From Euglena gracilis (Eukaryota > Euglenida > Euglenophyceae > Euglenales): a stretch of 64,000 nt of DNA. Position 1 is the stretch's first letter. Each line of letters starts with the position of its first letter. The stretch is taken from contig CP154957.1 of the NCBI GenBank assembly GCA_039621445.1, forward strand, positions 31,576,399-31,640,398, read 5' to 3'. Of the stretch, positions 24,301-36,200 are shown in pieces. A program made the position numbers and the translations under genes. The notes beneath the pieces are model-generated. The model had not been told where the DNA came from and searched no databases. It saw only the letters and a list, made by a program, of their open reading frames with translations.

Positions 24301-25589
24301 GAACCCGTCAAATGGGGGGGGGGGTTGTGGATGTGTGATATGTGCTAATTTGTGTTTTGGGTTTCCCTTGTGCTCAATTAAGTCCCATGTCGTCCACCAA
24401 GTTGCCAGTTACAAATCTTTTTCTTTTTTTTTTGCAGCTCTTCAGCGAAGGATTCACTTGCGCCGTTTGTGCCACCAAAAATGACACAGGTGTGTCATTG
24501 AATGAAAAGGGCAGTGATTGTTTTCTTAATCTCTTGTCTGATGCAAACAGGAATATCATCATCAGCAGTAATTGCAGTATTGTATCACCTAACAATAAGA
24601 TTCATTTTGGTTTGATCGCACACACCACATGTGCACAGCAGAAGGATTTCTTTAGCGCGGATACAAAAGTTAGACCCCAAAACCAGTGCCCCTAGAAAAC
24701 CGGGAAGGGGTGGGGAAGGATGGTCAGCCCCACCCAACACGATGAGGGTGAGGTTGTCGCACTCCCACCACTCATACCAGTTAGTTTTGGTTTGTTGCAG
24801 GGTCCCCCCCCCGGGCTCACTTTCAGGGTGGAGGTTTCTGTCAGCACCCCGCCGGTTTTTAAACTCTTTGGGTTTTCTTTTTTTTTTTTTTTTTTTCTTC
24901 TTTTTTTCCTCTCCCTTCTTTTTTTTTTTTTTGTTTTTTTTGTTTTGTTTTTTTTTTTCTTTTGGGTTCCCCCCCACCCTCTCCTGTCTCTTTTTTTTTT
25001 TTTTTTCTTTTTTTTTTTTTTTTTCTTTTTTTTTTGTTTTTTTTTTTTTTTGGGGGTTTTTTTTTTTTTTTTTTCTTTTTTTGCTTTGTGTGGTTGTACC
25101 TGGGGTTGGGTAGGTGATTTTTCAAAAAAAAATGGGCTTTGCCAAGGAAACTCCCCCTGGGTCCTGTGAGCTACAGTTGTGGTGATGTCCTAAAGGGCCT
25201 TGACCTTTCGAATTTTGGTTGAGACTCTGCAGGAGGCCAGTTTTGCATTTTTCGTCACCTTTCTGTTCAAACTGAGGTTCCTTGCCTCTTCCGCGACTCC
25301 TTCAGGAGCTCCCAAGTCGCCACTGAGGTACACTCAGCAGTCCCCGTCCCCCACCGCCGCGGTTCACACCCCCAACTACGGCACCAGCCCCCAGCAAACC
25401 GCCCCGGCCCTGTACCGCCCGACGACGCCGACGTACACCCCGTCCGCCCAGAGCCCCGTCTCGGGCTTGTCACCCCTGTCGTCCCCGAAGTACGCCCCCA
25501 GCCCCTCGGCCCCAGCAGCCAACTACACCGACCGCACCACCGGCACCGTGGTGCACCGAGTTACGACTGCTGGTGGCACCCAGTCATAG
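21320..25589 (+). CDS. Putative zinc-binding protein with P/S/T/Y-rich tail (6 exons)
   Basis: A fully phase-consistent model: 21320-21376, 22341-22699, 22979-23129, 23563-23613, 24438-24489, 25306-25589 (954 bases, 317 residues). The ATG at 21320 gives a short basic leader (MSSLSDEVGGKRRKHAVSK) ending at an AAG|GTGATG donor. Exons 4 and 5 together make a C-x2-C-x14-C-x2-C module (CNKCDQ ... TCAVC), a likely zinc ribbon. Exon 6 is a low-complexity tail rich in SP, TP and YTP motifs, ending in TAG. The family is not recognised; a nuclear or signalling role is only a guess. The first two exons are the least certain. The gene may instead continue into the downstream kinase exons through a GTGGCA donor after 25572, which is also in phase with 30656. 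Confidence 0.6.
22341..22699 (+). CDS. Zinc-binding protein exon 2
   Basis: Reads NRTICLHITSHCQRCNLEHF, then ALVKGGNANQVQVHFRPGTN and IALTPSELRTQGLQCGDVES. Cysteine/histidine rich at its start. The acceptor TTTCAAAAG at 22340 is weak; the GTAGGC donor sits inside an inverted repeat. Confidence 0.6.
22688..22800. repeat. Inverted repeat overlapping an exon end
   Basis: TAGGGTCACAATT at the left and AATTGTGACCCTA at the right, with AGGCCTAA pieces inside. It contains the predicted splice donor of the exon ending at 22699. Confidence 0.7.
22979..23129 (+). CDS. Zinc-binding protein exon 3
   Basis: Reads YDPPDNTKGGDSWIASKF, then MDNGFGFTEMGSERTYHVEN and ends at AAA|GTGAGA, a strong donor. Clear coding character; family unknown. 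Confidence 0.7.
23563..23613 (+). CDS. Zinc-binding protein exon 4
   Basis: Uses the second AG of TTTCCCACAGAG so that phase 0 is kept. Reads RMAFRKCNKCDQVKSKE, carrying the first Cys pair. Donor GTGTGA. Confidence 0.7.
24438..24489 (+). CDS. Zinc-binding protein exon 5
   Basis: Behind a T-rich acceptor (TTTTTTTGCAG). Reads LFSEGFTCAVCATKNDT, carrying the second Cys pair, and ends at a GTGTGT donor with one base over. Confidence 0.75.
24878..25083. repeat. Long poly-T / poly-pyrimidine tract
   Basis: About 205 bases, over 85% T on the plus strand, in the intron before the last exon of the zinc-binding protein gene. Open frames through it encode only poly-Phe or poly-Lys. Confidence 0.95.
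25306..25589 (+). CDS. Zinc-binding protein exon 6 (P/S/T/Y-rich)
   Basis: Acceptor CGCGACTCCTTCAG. Reads APKSPLRYTQQSPSPTAAV and onward with repeated TP/SP and YTPS/YAPS units, GC-rich third positions, and TAG at 25587-25589. Confidence 0.7.
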
Positions 25590-26052
25590 ATTCATTCAAC
25601 ACCGGTGTGACCCTCCCCCTTTGGAGAAAGTGGGTGGGCAGGTTGTCTCCCTCCTGGGGTGGGCAGGGTGCACCATGGTCAGCACGGCCAAAGGCCGCTT
25701 CAAAAAACCATTTTCAAGATCACTAAGTGTCCGGTAAGTACATCTATACGGGTCCGGTAAGTGAATCTATGCACCCAGTACCAGTCTGCTCTCTCAAGTG
25801 CATTGGAACCGTGCCATTGCTTCGTGGTGGTCCCTCTGGGGGTGAGTGACTCCTTTTGGAGGTATTCCCAGGAATGGGGCTGCGACGGATCAAAAGTTGG
25901 CACCCAAAGCTCCTCAGATTATTTAGAGATCATTTCGGAGTGCATGGTTAGTTCACCCCGGCCTTCTCGCCCCCAATTCTTGCCCCACCAGCGACTCCAA
26001 AATCACCCCGAAACGACCTGAAATCACCCCTGCGACACATCTGTGACAAAGC
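25590..26052. other. Stretch between two gene models
   Basis: No exon supported. If the two models are one gene, this is intron. Confidence 0.4.
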
Positions 26053-26125
26053 ATGTCGAAGACAGTGTTGCCCACAACAATTGGTCGCATAAAATTTGCA
26101 CGGCAGTTCCAGCAACAAAGCCCAG
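26053..26125 (+). CDS. Kinase exon 1 (tentative start)
   Basis: ATG at 26053, reading MSKTVLPTTIGRIKFARQFQ. The GTCCAT donor leaves one base and matches the exon at 30656. It is chosen because it is the nearest upstream Met-initiated block in phase; the intron to exon 2 would be 4.5 kb. Confidence 0.4.
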
Positions 26126-29100
26126 GTCCATCGTGCAAGGCTCGGCTGAAATCAGCCAGGTCATTTAAGCATGTTATTTGCATGCTTTGTGATATTGTTT
26201 ATGTTCATTATGCAACGTGTGCCAAAATCTTTCCCCCACTTTCGCCCCCCCCCCTGGTTGTGCTCCTGGTCCCCGGTAGGGATAGATGGGAAGTCCGTCG
26301 GTGTTGACCCCCTCTGGACGTTGGGAGGGGTGTCCAGACCCCCTACCCCAGTCTTTGGCAAGTTTCAAAAATGGCGATTCTTCTGGCGCTGTGCATAGGG
26401 GGGGGGGCGAAAATGCTTTTTTGTGTTTTTTCCCGCGTTTTTCGACTTTGGCAAATTTTACTTTTTTTTGCGATTTTTGTGTTTTTTCCCCCAGTGATTT
26501 TTTGGGTTTTTTGTTTGAAAAAAATTTGAGCGAGAAAAATTCCTTGTTTTGATCCCAGTTTTCCCCCAAGACCGAAAAATTTGTCTTTTTTTCGCATTTT
26601 TGCATTTTTTGGTCCACGAAATTCTTGCTTTTATGCAAAATGTAAAATTTTCCCTGGCGAGCCAAAATGTTTCGCCAGTGGAAAGGTGTCCATCTTGGGG
26701 GAGCTCCTGAGGGATTTTACATGCACTTTGCGGGGTTTTTTTTGCTTTTTTTGCCTCGCGTGTTTTGAGGGTCCATGTCACCGTCCCTCCCTCTACTGCG
26801 CACCAGAAAATTAACAAAAATGCCTCTTTTCCGGTTTGCATAAAATATTTTAAAAAAATATTTTCAAAGAAAAATCAGGGATTTTTCAACAATTTTGGCT
26901 TTTTCATCCAGCCCTTTGGTGGTTCACAAAAATATTTCCCGGTTCCTGTCAGTTTCGCGCTAGGACCCCCCCCCCCCCGCCGTGTTGGGAGAGTGAGTCT
27001 GGATCCCCCCCAAGGCTTCCCATACATCCCCTGAGGGCCTGGGGGGGGGTGTGAGGCTGCCAGACTTTTGCTCGGAGGACATGAAGAATTTTGAAGCCCC
27101 TTCAACACTGCAACAGACGTTTTTATTCTCCACCATGTACAAACAAAGTTATGCACGTCATTAATTTTTGAGATGCTTTGATGCATTCCCATGTGATTTT
27201 GGGCGAAATGGTCTCCCCATCTCCCGCAGTGTGGGGATGTCTGGGAGAGCAGGGAGGTGTTTGGTTATTGTTAAATTTGTAGTTTTTTTGAAGGTCGTCT
27301 AAAAATCGGCAAAGCAAGGGTTCGGCTCAGCCCCCAAATGAGGATGCCGTCGAGGTCTCCTAAGTGGGATCTACCCAAGGCGACACTGCAGAGCGAGTTT
27401 CGGACAGGTTTGTTTTTGTCGTTCGCCAGTTTTTGAGGTAAATCCTCAATTTTTATCTCGCTCTGTATCTTCAATAATGGTTTCAAATGCAGGGTTGTTG
27501 TCACGATGATTTCTGCTACAAATAAACAAATTTTCCCTTTTATTTTCCCATTCAAACTTGAGGACCGAGAGAAAAAAAAACGATGCACATGGTGGTGTCT
27601 GTCACATTTTCCAATTTGCAAACCAGCCCACCAAGGATATTTCTTCCTTTTATCTTTTCTTATTTATCAGTTTATTAGAGAAAAAGGGATTGGCGGCAGT
27701 CTATTGCTTAAGGGGGCTGTTATGCAGCTACTCCAAATTCAGAAATCCCAGTGGAGCCCCCCAGGGGGGGGGGTCCGCTAGCAGGGCTAGCTGGTGGATT
27801 TTTTTCTTTAATGACCAGGCGTGAAATGTCGAAAAAACTCAAGCTTCAGGGGCTCTGGGGGCTGTCCAATGTCCAACAACCCCAACCCAGCCCCCAGAAA
27901 ATCTTCTCATTCAGGAGATGAATTCTATGGAGATGAAATGGGGATATACCCCCCCTCCACAATATGTCAGTGAGAACATTAAAAAGCTGTGGAGAAAAAG
28001 GGGTGTGGTGGGGCTGGACATCCATACAGGAGAAATTTTGCAGGAATTCTGGAGAGAAAACTCCATTACACATAAACGTCAAGGAGTTGAAAAGTTTAAG
28101 CATATCTGGGAAATGGTGTCCCTTACAGTGGACAACCAGGTGATCAAGTGTTACTTGACAAGAGGAGGTGGGGAGAAGAACCCTTGATTCCATGCTAAGA
28201 CCTCTTTCCAAATTGTGCATGGAGAACAATACAACCCTTCCAGTCCCTTCCAAAGAATGCCAAGCAGATCCGATAAGGGGGAAGGAAATGGACAGAGGAG
28301 GTTGCTCACTGGACTCCAGCTTTTTCCATTGATTAGCACTTCAAAATGTGTTCATACATTTGAAACAGACTTATTTGCTTCCTCAGGCAACAAAAAACTG
28401 CCAACTTTGTGATGCAACCCCTCGGTCAATAAATTCAGAGATATATACCAAAAAGACTGAAAATATTTCCAAAGGCCAAAGTTCTGTTGGTAACCCCTTA
28501 CTGGGGTTCGGTGCACCCAGTTGATAAAAATGCGAGTGCCACCCCCTGCAGGGGTGTGTTCATGGGGAGAAAAAGCCACCCCCCCCCCCCCTGGTGCCCC
28601 GACTTTGCATGGTTTGCTCCAGCACATTTTTGGAGGGGAAGTTCAGTTCATTGAAACTTTCCTGGGAGAAATCCCAGCTTAAAACGTTATCAAAGTGCTC
28701 TCATATTTCCATGGGTGATTTTGCAGAGAATGGGGATACCCCCTCCCCCCCGAAGCCACCATTGCGTACACAAGTTATTTCTTTTGCTGGCACATCTTTT
28801 ATGCTGAAAACCTGCCAAAAATGCTTTTTTTGGCGATTTTTTTTGAGATTTTTGGAACAACATCGGCCAAAAATAATCTATAAATACCCCATTTTTACCT
28901 CTTCGAGCAGCACCGGAGGAACATTTTCCTCGTCGGGGGGGGGGGGGGGAGGGGCTGGGATGGGGTCTAACCAGTCGAGATGTTTCTCTTGTGGCTAACA
29001 AAAATTCCCAGCTAGTGGACCAGGGTGTGACGTAGAGCTGGGCTCTTTGGGAGACCACCCCGGCCCGGCCCGGCCTGCCAGCGGCCCAGCGGCGCGGCCC

Positions 29101-30177
29101 GGCCCGGCCCGGCTGGCGGCCGGGCGGCCCGGCCGGTGCTCATTTTCGGTTCAAAATCACTTTTTCCAGGTCCGGGAGGTCCAAAAACATCGTTTTGGGC
29201 AAAAAAAATTCGATTTTTTTCGACTTTTTTTTACCCGAAAATGTCCCAAAATCCATTGGTTTCGGGCCAAAAACGGGGGTCCGGGGATCAAAAAACGCTC
29301 ATTTCCAGCCGAAAAATACATTTTTAGGGTCCGGGAGGTCAAAAATCATGGTTTTGGGCAATTTTTTTTCGAATTTTTTCGACTTTTTGACCCAAAAATG
29401 GCTAAGTCCACCGGCCAGGGGCGGGCCCCAGCCAGGGGGGGGGGGGCATGGCGGGGGGGTCCGGGTCGGAAATTTTTTTTGCTCAAAAACACTTTTTTTG
29501 ATGTTCTAAAGTGAAAAAAAGTGTTTTTGAGCAAAAATTTTTTTTCAAAATTTTGTCCCGACCTGCCTCCCGACCCCGACTCGCCCAGCCGCCCTCACAG
29601 CGCCCGCAGGGGTCCCCGAATACCCAAAACTGGCCCAAAATCGCACAACCAGACCCCGGGAACCTCAAAAAACGGTCAACCCCCCCCCCCCTAAACCTCA
29701 TGATTGACCCCCTGGTTTGGGTCCCAACTCCTCGTCTGGCCCGAGATACGGCCAATTTACGGTTTCGGGCCCCGAACAGGCCCGAAATGGCCAAAACTGG
29801 CAAAACTGGCCCAAAACCCCCAAAACGGCCGTATCTCGGCCCAGGCGAGGAGTTGGCCCAAACCGCGCATACCGATCGATCGGGCGTCCCAAAGTTGTGG
29901 AATGACGACGTCCTCTTTACTTTTTCTCAACTCCGCAGCGTTTTCGAGATATTTGGAATTTTTCGATTTTTTGACCCCAAAATGGCCCTGCAATTTCTCC
30001 GGGAAAAAAAAACGGTGGACAACTTTTTTGCTCGGGCCATATCTCCGGACTGGCGGGGAGTTGCGGGTAACCCAAGGGCTCTGGAGAAACTAGGGATCGT
30101 CCCCTAACCTATGGGCCATTCACTTTGCAGGCCCGGAAATCCAATCACATCGATAATCCTCGGGTGCCCCGACCTAC

Positions 30178-30213
<36 letters not shown>

Positions 30214-33200
30214 CCGACCCCCCCCCGTCGCCGGGGGTGTAAGCTTCGCTCTTACTCTAAAGAGATAAGAGCTCAGCGACCCCCTGTGGTCCATGACGAA
30301 AAACCTTGGGTCGAACATGGTGGGGCATGGTCGCCTGGGTCGCCCTCGGTTGTAAGGGTCGACTGAGGAGACCATGCTGGACCCCACCACCACCCCACAA
30401 TCGGAACCCCCCCCCTTTCCAGCTTCCAGGGGGCGACCAAGTTTGTGTTGTTCTGGCTGCGGTTGCCAGCCTTTTTTGCTGAACAAATGTTGTGTTAGCT
30501 TCAAAATGAAAAATTTTCTATTTCTCTTATTTTTCGCTTTTTTTTCCAAGCCGAATGGAGTGAGAGTGATTTCCTCTCCTCTTGGAGCAATGGTACAGCA
30601 CAACATCACCCCTCCCCAATGGTTTGCTTAACCCAGCACAACCCTTGCCTCTCAGCGTTCATGATCTTGGTCGACAATTTCGAGGCAGTGTCCAGCGGCC
30701 AGTCCATCGGATATCACGAACTCTTCACCCAGCCCAGGGACCACTCGCTGAAGAGAATCGATGCCATGTTTGGCCTTTCGTTGATGTGCGACGCCTGCAC
30801 CACCAAGGAAAGTATGCCCCAAGCAATCATTTCGGTTTGCGATTTTTTTGTTCAAATCTGCCCATTTTGTGGTTGATTATCTTTGAATGGCAATGATGCC
30901 AAACGATTGAACCGCATTATAACATCACTGTCAGCTTTGCATCTCAGCTGTGTTATTGTTAAAGTGTGATTTTTGATTATTGAAAAGTCCAAATTCTTTG
31001 GTGGGGACATTTTGCTTTGCACCACAGGCAATTTTTGTGGTACAGAATATTCAACCACGCATTTTTTCTTCTGTATTTATTTGGGGAAAATGAAATAATT
31101 TTATTTTGAATTTTTTTGACATGACAGAGTATTTGATTTTGAAGACTTTTTTCCAAAAAAAGAAACGTACCGCCACGCCTGCTTTTGAATATGGTAAATA
31201 ACCTCAACATCCCAGAGGGGGCAGAACGTATTTGCAGTATGAGCCAAATATAGATGCCCAAATGCACAACATGACCGGTGCCATTCCATGTGCTTGTGAA
31301 CATTTTATCATCAATAGAGCCATTGTATGTATAAATCACATAAGATTGTGCAATATGTGTTAATGATGTGTGATGTAAGTGCACAGTGTCTGTGTGTCTG
31401 CATACTCCTACATGTGTTGTGTTAGCCATAATAAAAGAAATTAGGTTTAATCTATATTTTGAAAATAGGTTCGCATTGATCATGCTTCCAAATATGCCGA
31501 TTTTTATGAAGGAGATGCCGTTGCTTTCCATAAATGATGGTCATCAGAACAAACATACAATGCTAATGCTGGTGAAGTCTGGGAACGTGTTTTAAGGGTG
31601 TGTGATATGACAGCATTTTCTACGTTAAAACGCCAGATGGTCCTTTAGCCATTCACCGTCAGCATTTGCCGTGAGTGGGCAGTGCCTGACCGGTTGGGCT
31701 CTCCAGGGCTCTGAGATAAGCAAATGCTGCTGATTGCCCACGAGACAGAATGGAGTTAACGGATCCAGGCATTTTTTTTTTAATTTGAAAAAGCATTGAA
31801 AATGAGAGAGTCGGGGAACCGTGTTCTGTGCAACGTGAGACGAATGTATCCAAATCTTTTTCAGGTACACTGACGGGCGACGTTCAGTTGTTCCACAAGG
31901 TGTACCTCTGCGAGGCGTGCTCCTGCAACGAGGACATCATATTGAAGAAGCGCAATAATGCAGCGCAGCACTTGCAAGTCCAGACGAAGCGCTGTTTCGA
32001 TTTGGTATGTTTTTTTTTCTTCCCACATTTCGCCAGGCAAAAAGAAACACCAGGCAAAACAGCCCATATATTTGTATTTCCCAATTTTCGGAGTTGTGGG
32101 AAGACAGGTGCTTTCCATTCTTCCATGGTCGAATTTTGGGGGTACTCAATTGAGCCCCAGGGGAAGTTGAAATTGAAGGTGAGGCTGAGGCCAACCCCTG
32201 GCGGGGGGTGCCGACCATAACATCACTTTAGGCGTGTCCGACCCCCCTCCAGGGGGGGGGGGTGACTGACTGGTTTTTCAGAGGCATCGGCGTCGCCCTT
32301 TCAGCTGCTGGTCTCCAGGCAAGGACAGCCACCGGATCCCACCGGATCCCACCGGATCCATTCCATGATGCAACAAGAATATCTGGTCAAACCACTTGTT
32401 GCATGTGTTTTTTTCCCTGGTCCCCCTCCCACCGGACCCCACCGGATCCCACCGGAGACCAACAACCGGGGATGACTGTCCTTGCCTGCTGGTCTACACG
32501 GGGGTTCTCTTTCTTCCCCTCGCTCCCCCCATTTTCCCTTCTGGCCACAGGGGTTGGCTGGGCTGTTCAGGGCCACCAGTGGTCCCTGGGTGGGCTGGTC
32601 AAGTCACCCGGACACCAAAAGCGACGGCTATTCAGGGCCTTGGGCGTCCTCGCTTTGGCGACGTTCCCACCACTGCCACACCCTGAAATCGTGACAAATG
32701 GTGTCCAGTCACCGCTTCTGGTTGCCACGTGAGTGCGTGGCCCCACAACATTTGTGGGTGGTCCCCCTGAGTTTCACAAAACCTTCTTGTCAGTTTATGG
32801 CCGGGGCCATCTTCGCCTCTGGCCCAGTTTGCTGTGTGGTGAGTGGCCAAGGACCCCTTACACCAGTGCTCCTGTGTTGCTCAGCCTGGCCGGGTGAGAA
32901 ACTCTGGTGTTATTCCAGCACTGTAGGGACATGCACTCACCTTGGGTGGTTGGTGTTGTTGGTGTGGTTCCCCTGGGCTGTGTTGCTCTTGCCTCCTGCC
33001 GTCTTCCCACTCTTCTGTGTGGGGGATGCATGGCATGGCGGGCACAACGCCACCCCCCCCCCCCTGGATACACCCCCGGGGGGTTGATACTTGCTTGGTC
33101 GCAGGGTAAATTGACCTCATAACGAGCTTTTTCTGGACTTCTGGAACTTTCAGAACCTTGGCCGAGTGTCCTGGCCAAGGTTGCACCATGCCATTGCTTA

Positions 33201-36200
33201 CCAACCCATAGGGGGGGGGGTCGGTTTTCACTTTCAAAAGACCAGTCGGTCACTTTTCAAAAGCGAGTCACTTTTCAAAAACCAGTCACCCACTTCTAAT
33301 CCCCCAGGGGGGAGGGTCGGTCACTTTGGCCACTCGGCCAAAATGGCCAAAATCAAAGTATTTTAGTCAAAAATCCAAATAAATCCTTCGGCGCCGGGTG
33401 GCCTTTTTCGGTCAATCCTGGCTGACCCCCGGGGGGGGGGGGGGGGTGTGGAGCCAAAACCAGTCGGTCTGCAGGGGGGGCATGGCGCTTCGTGCGACCA
33501 CCCGGGGAATATGGCAGGGAGGGGGGGCTGTGTTTGGGCTCGCCGCGTGACGTGAGGCTACATTGGAATTTTTAAGTCATGGTTGTGCCCGATATGCATC
33601 CCCCACACACACAAAAAAGGTGGGAAGAGGCTGGAGGCAAGAGCAGCACTGCGGCGCAAGGGTGTGGACCCACCCACGGGAAGATGAGTGTATGTCCCTC
33701 CAGCGCTCGCTTCCACCGAGTTGCTCACCCGGCCAGGGGGACAGGGGTTTTCTTAAGCAGGAGGGGGCCCGGGCGGGGGGGGGTCCAGCTAGCCAGCAGC
33801 TTAAATCCAGCCAGCAGCCCAAATTCGGGCTGGGAGCCCCCCCGGGGGGGGGGGTCGAGTGAAATAAAGTTGGGTCCAGCCCGGCCGGAGGCCGGGCCAG
33901 CTGGCCGAAGGCTGGGCCGGCCGCAGGCTGGCCAGTCAAATGGGCTGCCCAGCTCACCTGTCCCTGCATTTCTTCAGTAATTAGGCTGTTCCTCCAGTCC
34001 CGATCCAGCCTTGATCTAGCTCCATCCATCAAAATGTCGAAAGTGGCAAAAAAAATTTCAGAAATTTTTGTTTTTCATCGACCCAGCCCAGCCCAGCCCA
34101 GCCCCCTCCAGCCCCGGACCCCCCCCCCCCCCATACCCCCCGGGGGGGGTCCAACCAGCAGCTCATTTCCAGCCAGCAGCCTTTTTGCCAGCCGGAGGGG
34201 ACCCCCCCCCCCGCGGTCCTTAAGAAAACCCCTGCAGGGGGAGCAAGAACGGAGCACTGGTGTAAAGGGTTGTTGGCCACTCACCACACAGCAAACTGGG
34301 CCAGAAGTGAATTTAGCGCCGGCCATAAACAGACAAGAAGCCTTAGTGCAACCTAGGGGTGTACCTCTTTGCCTGCATGCCGACACTCAGGCCAGTCTGA
34401 GACTCCCCTCCCCCAGGTCAGTGAAGTTCAGCCTGCCACCTGAGTCCCCAAGGGGTTTCCTCAGGTTTCTGCCACAAGAAAAAAACATAGCATTCCCTCC
34501 CAAAGTTGAAAAATAAAAACTGATTTTTTCGAAGTATTATATTTTGTTCATTCTTTGAATTTGATTCTTCAATATTGACTCCCAAAAGTTTGTGTATCAG
34601 AGATTTATTGCTATTTTATCATTACGTTCGTGCCACAAAGGCGTCGTCCAATTAGTAGTTGTTTTTTGTGCTGTGTTCCCCTGTATTTACTTCTTTTTTC
34701 TTTTCGCAGTACTCTTGCCAAACGTGCTCATTCTATTGGTTGGAACGCAACAGAATGAGAGCAAGGAAAGGAAAATAATGTTTGAAAGGCATCTGGGAGT
34801 TGGTTTTTTACTCTGCTCTCTGCAGGCGGATGTGAATTACTCCCAGACTTTGGATTTCTTGGAGTACATCCACTGGAGTTTGGAGCTCAGCAGTGTCATT
34901 CCTTGCGTGCCGCAGAAGCCAATATTGATGTTCATCAAGGAAATTTTTACCACTTATGCTGAGGCCACCGATGGAAAGGTACCTGTGTCTTTTGTGGGGT
35001 GGCAAGGTACCTGTGTCTTTTACAAGGTGGAACAGATCACAAGAATCGATTTTTAAAGACGTTTTTTTTGGATCCCAGGTTTCGGTTTGGCTGTGTTCCC
35101 CCTTTTGTAGTCAACGAATGCAACAAAGTAGAGATCAACACATTTTTAGGAAAACAGCTTGCCCAGGACCTTTCAAGGCACAACGTTCATTGTTCCATGA
35201 TTTAAAAGTGCAGTCAACCCCCCATTATAACTGCACTGGGCATTCTCTAACAGTTGGGTGATATTCCTCACTTTTTGTCGCAGCTTGGATTGCCTTGGCG
35301 AGGGGTGCAGAGTTTCTTCAACACATGCTTCAAAGTTGTTCCACCAAACTGCGAAGGTATGTTGCCAGTTTATAATTATTGTTTTTGCGGAGGTAATGTA
35401 GTTGTGTACAGAAGTTGTTTCTGTCGGTTTTTTGGACCGCGGTGCCTGCTGACCAGGCCAATTTTCCTTTGTAAATGGCCATCTTTCAGGCCCAGCACCT
35501 TCGGCGCCGGTGGTGAAGTGCTGGGCCAGGAAGCGCTGGCTTGAAAATCACCGAAAACTATTTGGGGGGAGGGCACAAAATTGAGGAAATTCAGTCGTTT
35601 TTTGGAAATATTGCACCAAAAAATGCACTGAAATTTTGGTTCAATCTAAAGGGCATGTGGCGCAAAGCGCCGAAAGAAAATTTTTCGGGTGGGCAGTGCT
35701 GTAGCACACAGGTGAAACCTTGGGGAAAATTATTTTTGTGTTCCGCACCCCCCCCACCGGACCGACCCCGGGGGGGTTCCCGGGACCCCCCTCAAAGAGG
35801 TTAAATTTTTTCTTCTGGCACTTTGCGCTTTGTGCCGATTCTTTTTGACCTTTTTTCCTAAAAAGGGCCCAAAACGGCACTTTCTCTGTTTTGGGGGATC
35901 AAAAATTTGACCCCCCCCACCCTTGGCGGTCTAGCTGGCCGGCTGGGAAAAGGTGCTTGTTGGAAAAAAAGGTGCAGGCTGGAATCCCGCCCCAGGGGGT
36001 GGGGGGTCCAGGGGTGGGTCAAACCTGGCTGCCGGGCTGGACCTGGTTGGACCCCAAAAACTGGCAAAAAGCCCAAATCAAATTGGGATTCATTTTTTTT
36101 TTTAGTCTAAAATTTGAGGTGAAGATTTAAAAAAGTTCAAAAGTGTCCATTTTTGGCTATTCTTGGCCGTATTTGACCTCTTTTTTCAATACATTTTTGG

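Noticed and set aside
24585-25169. Long poly-Lys (minus) and poly-Phe (plus) frames
   Set aside because: They only translate the T-rich tract; no protein-like sequence outside it.
28852-28998. Ser/Gly-rich exon candidate
   Set aside because: The Gly run is a G homopolymer translated; no splice signals in phase.
29511-30107. 198-codon plus-strand open frame
   Set aside because: It runs through palindromes and homopolymers in a kinase intron; no domain and no homologue recognised.
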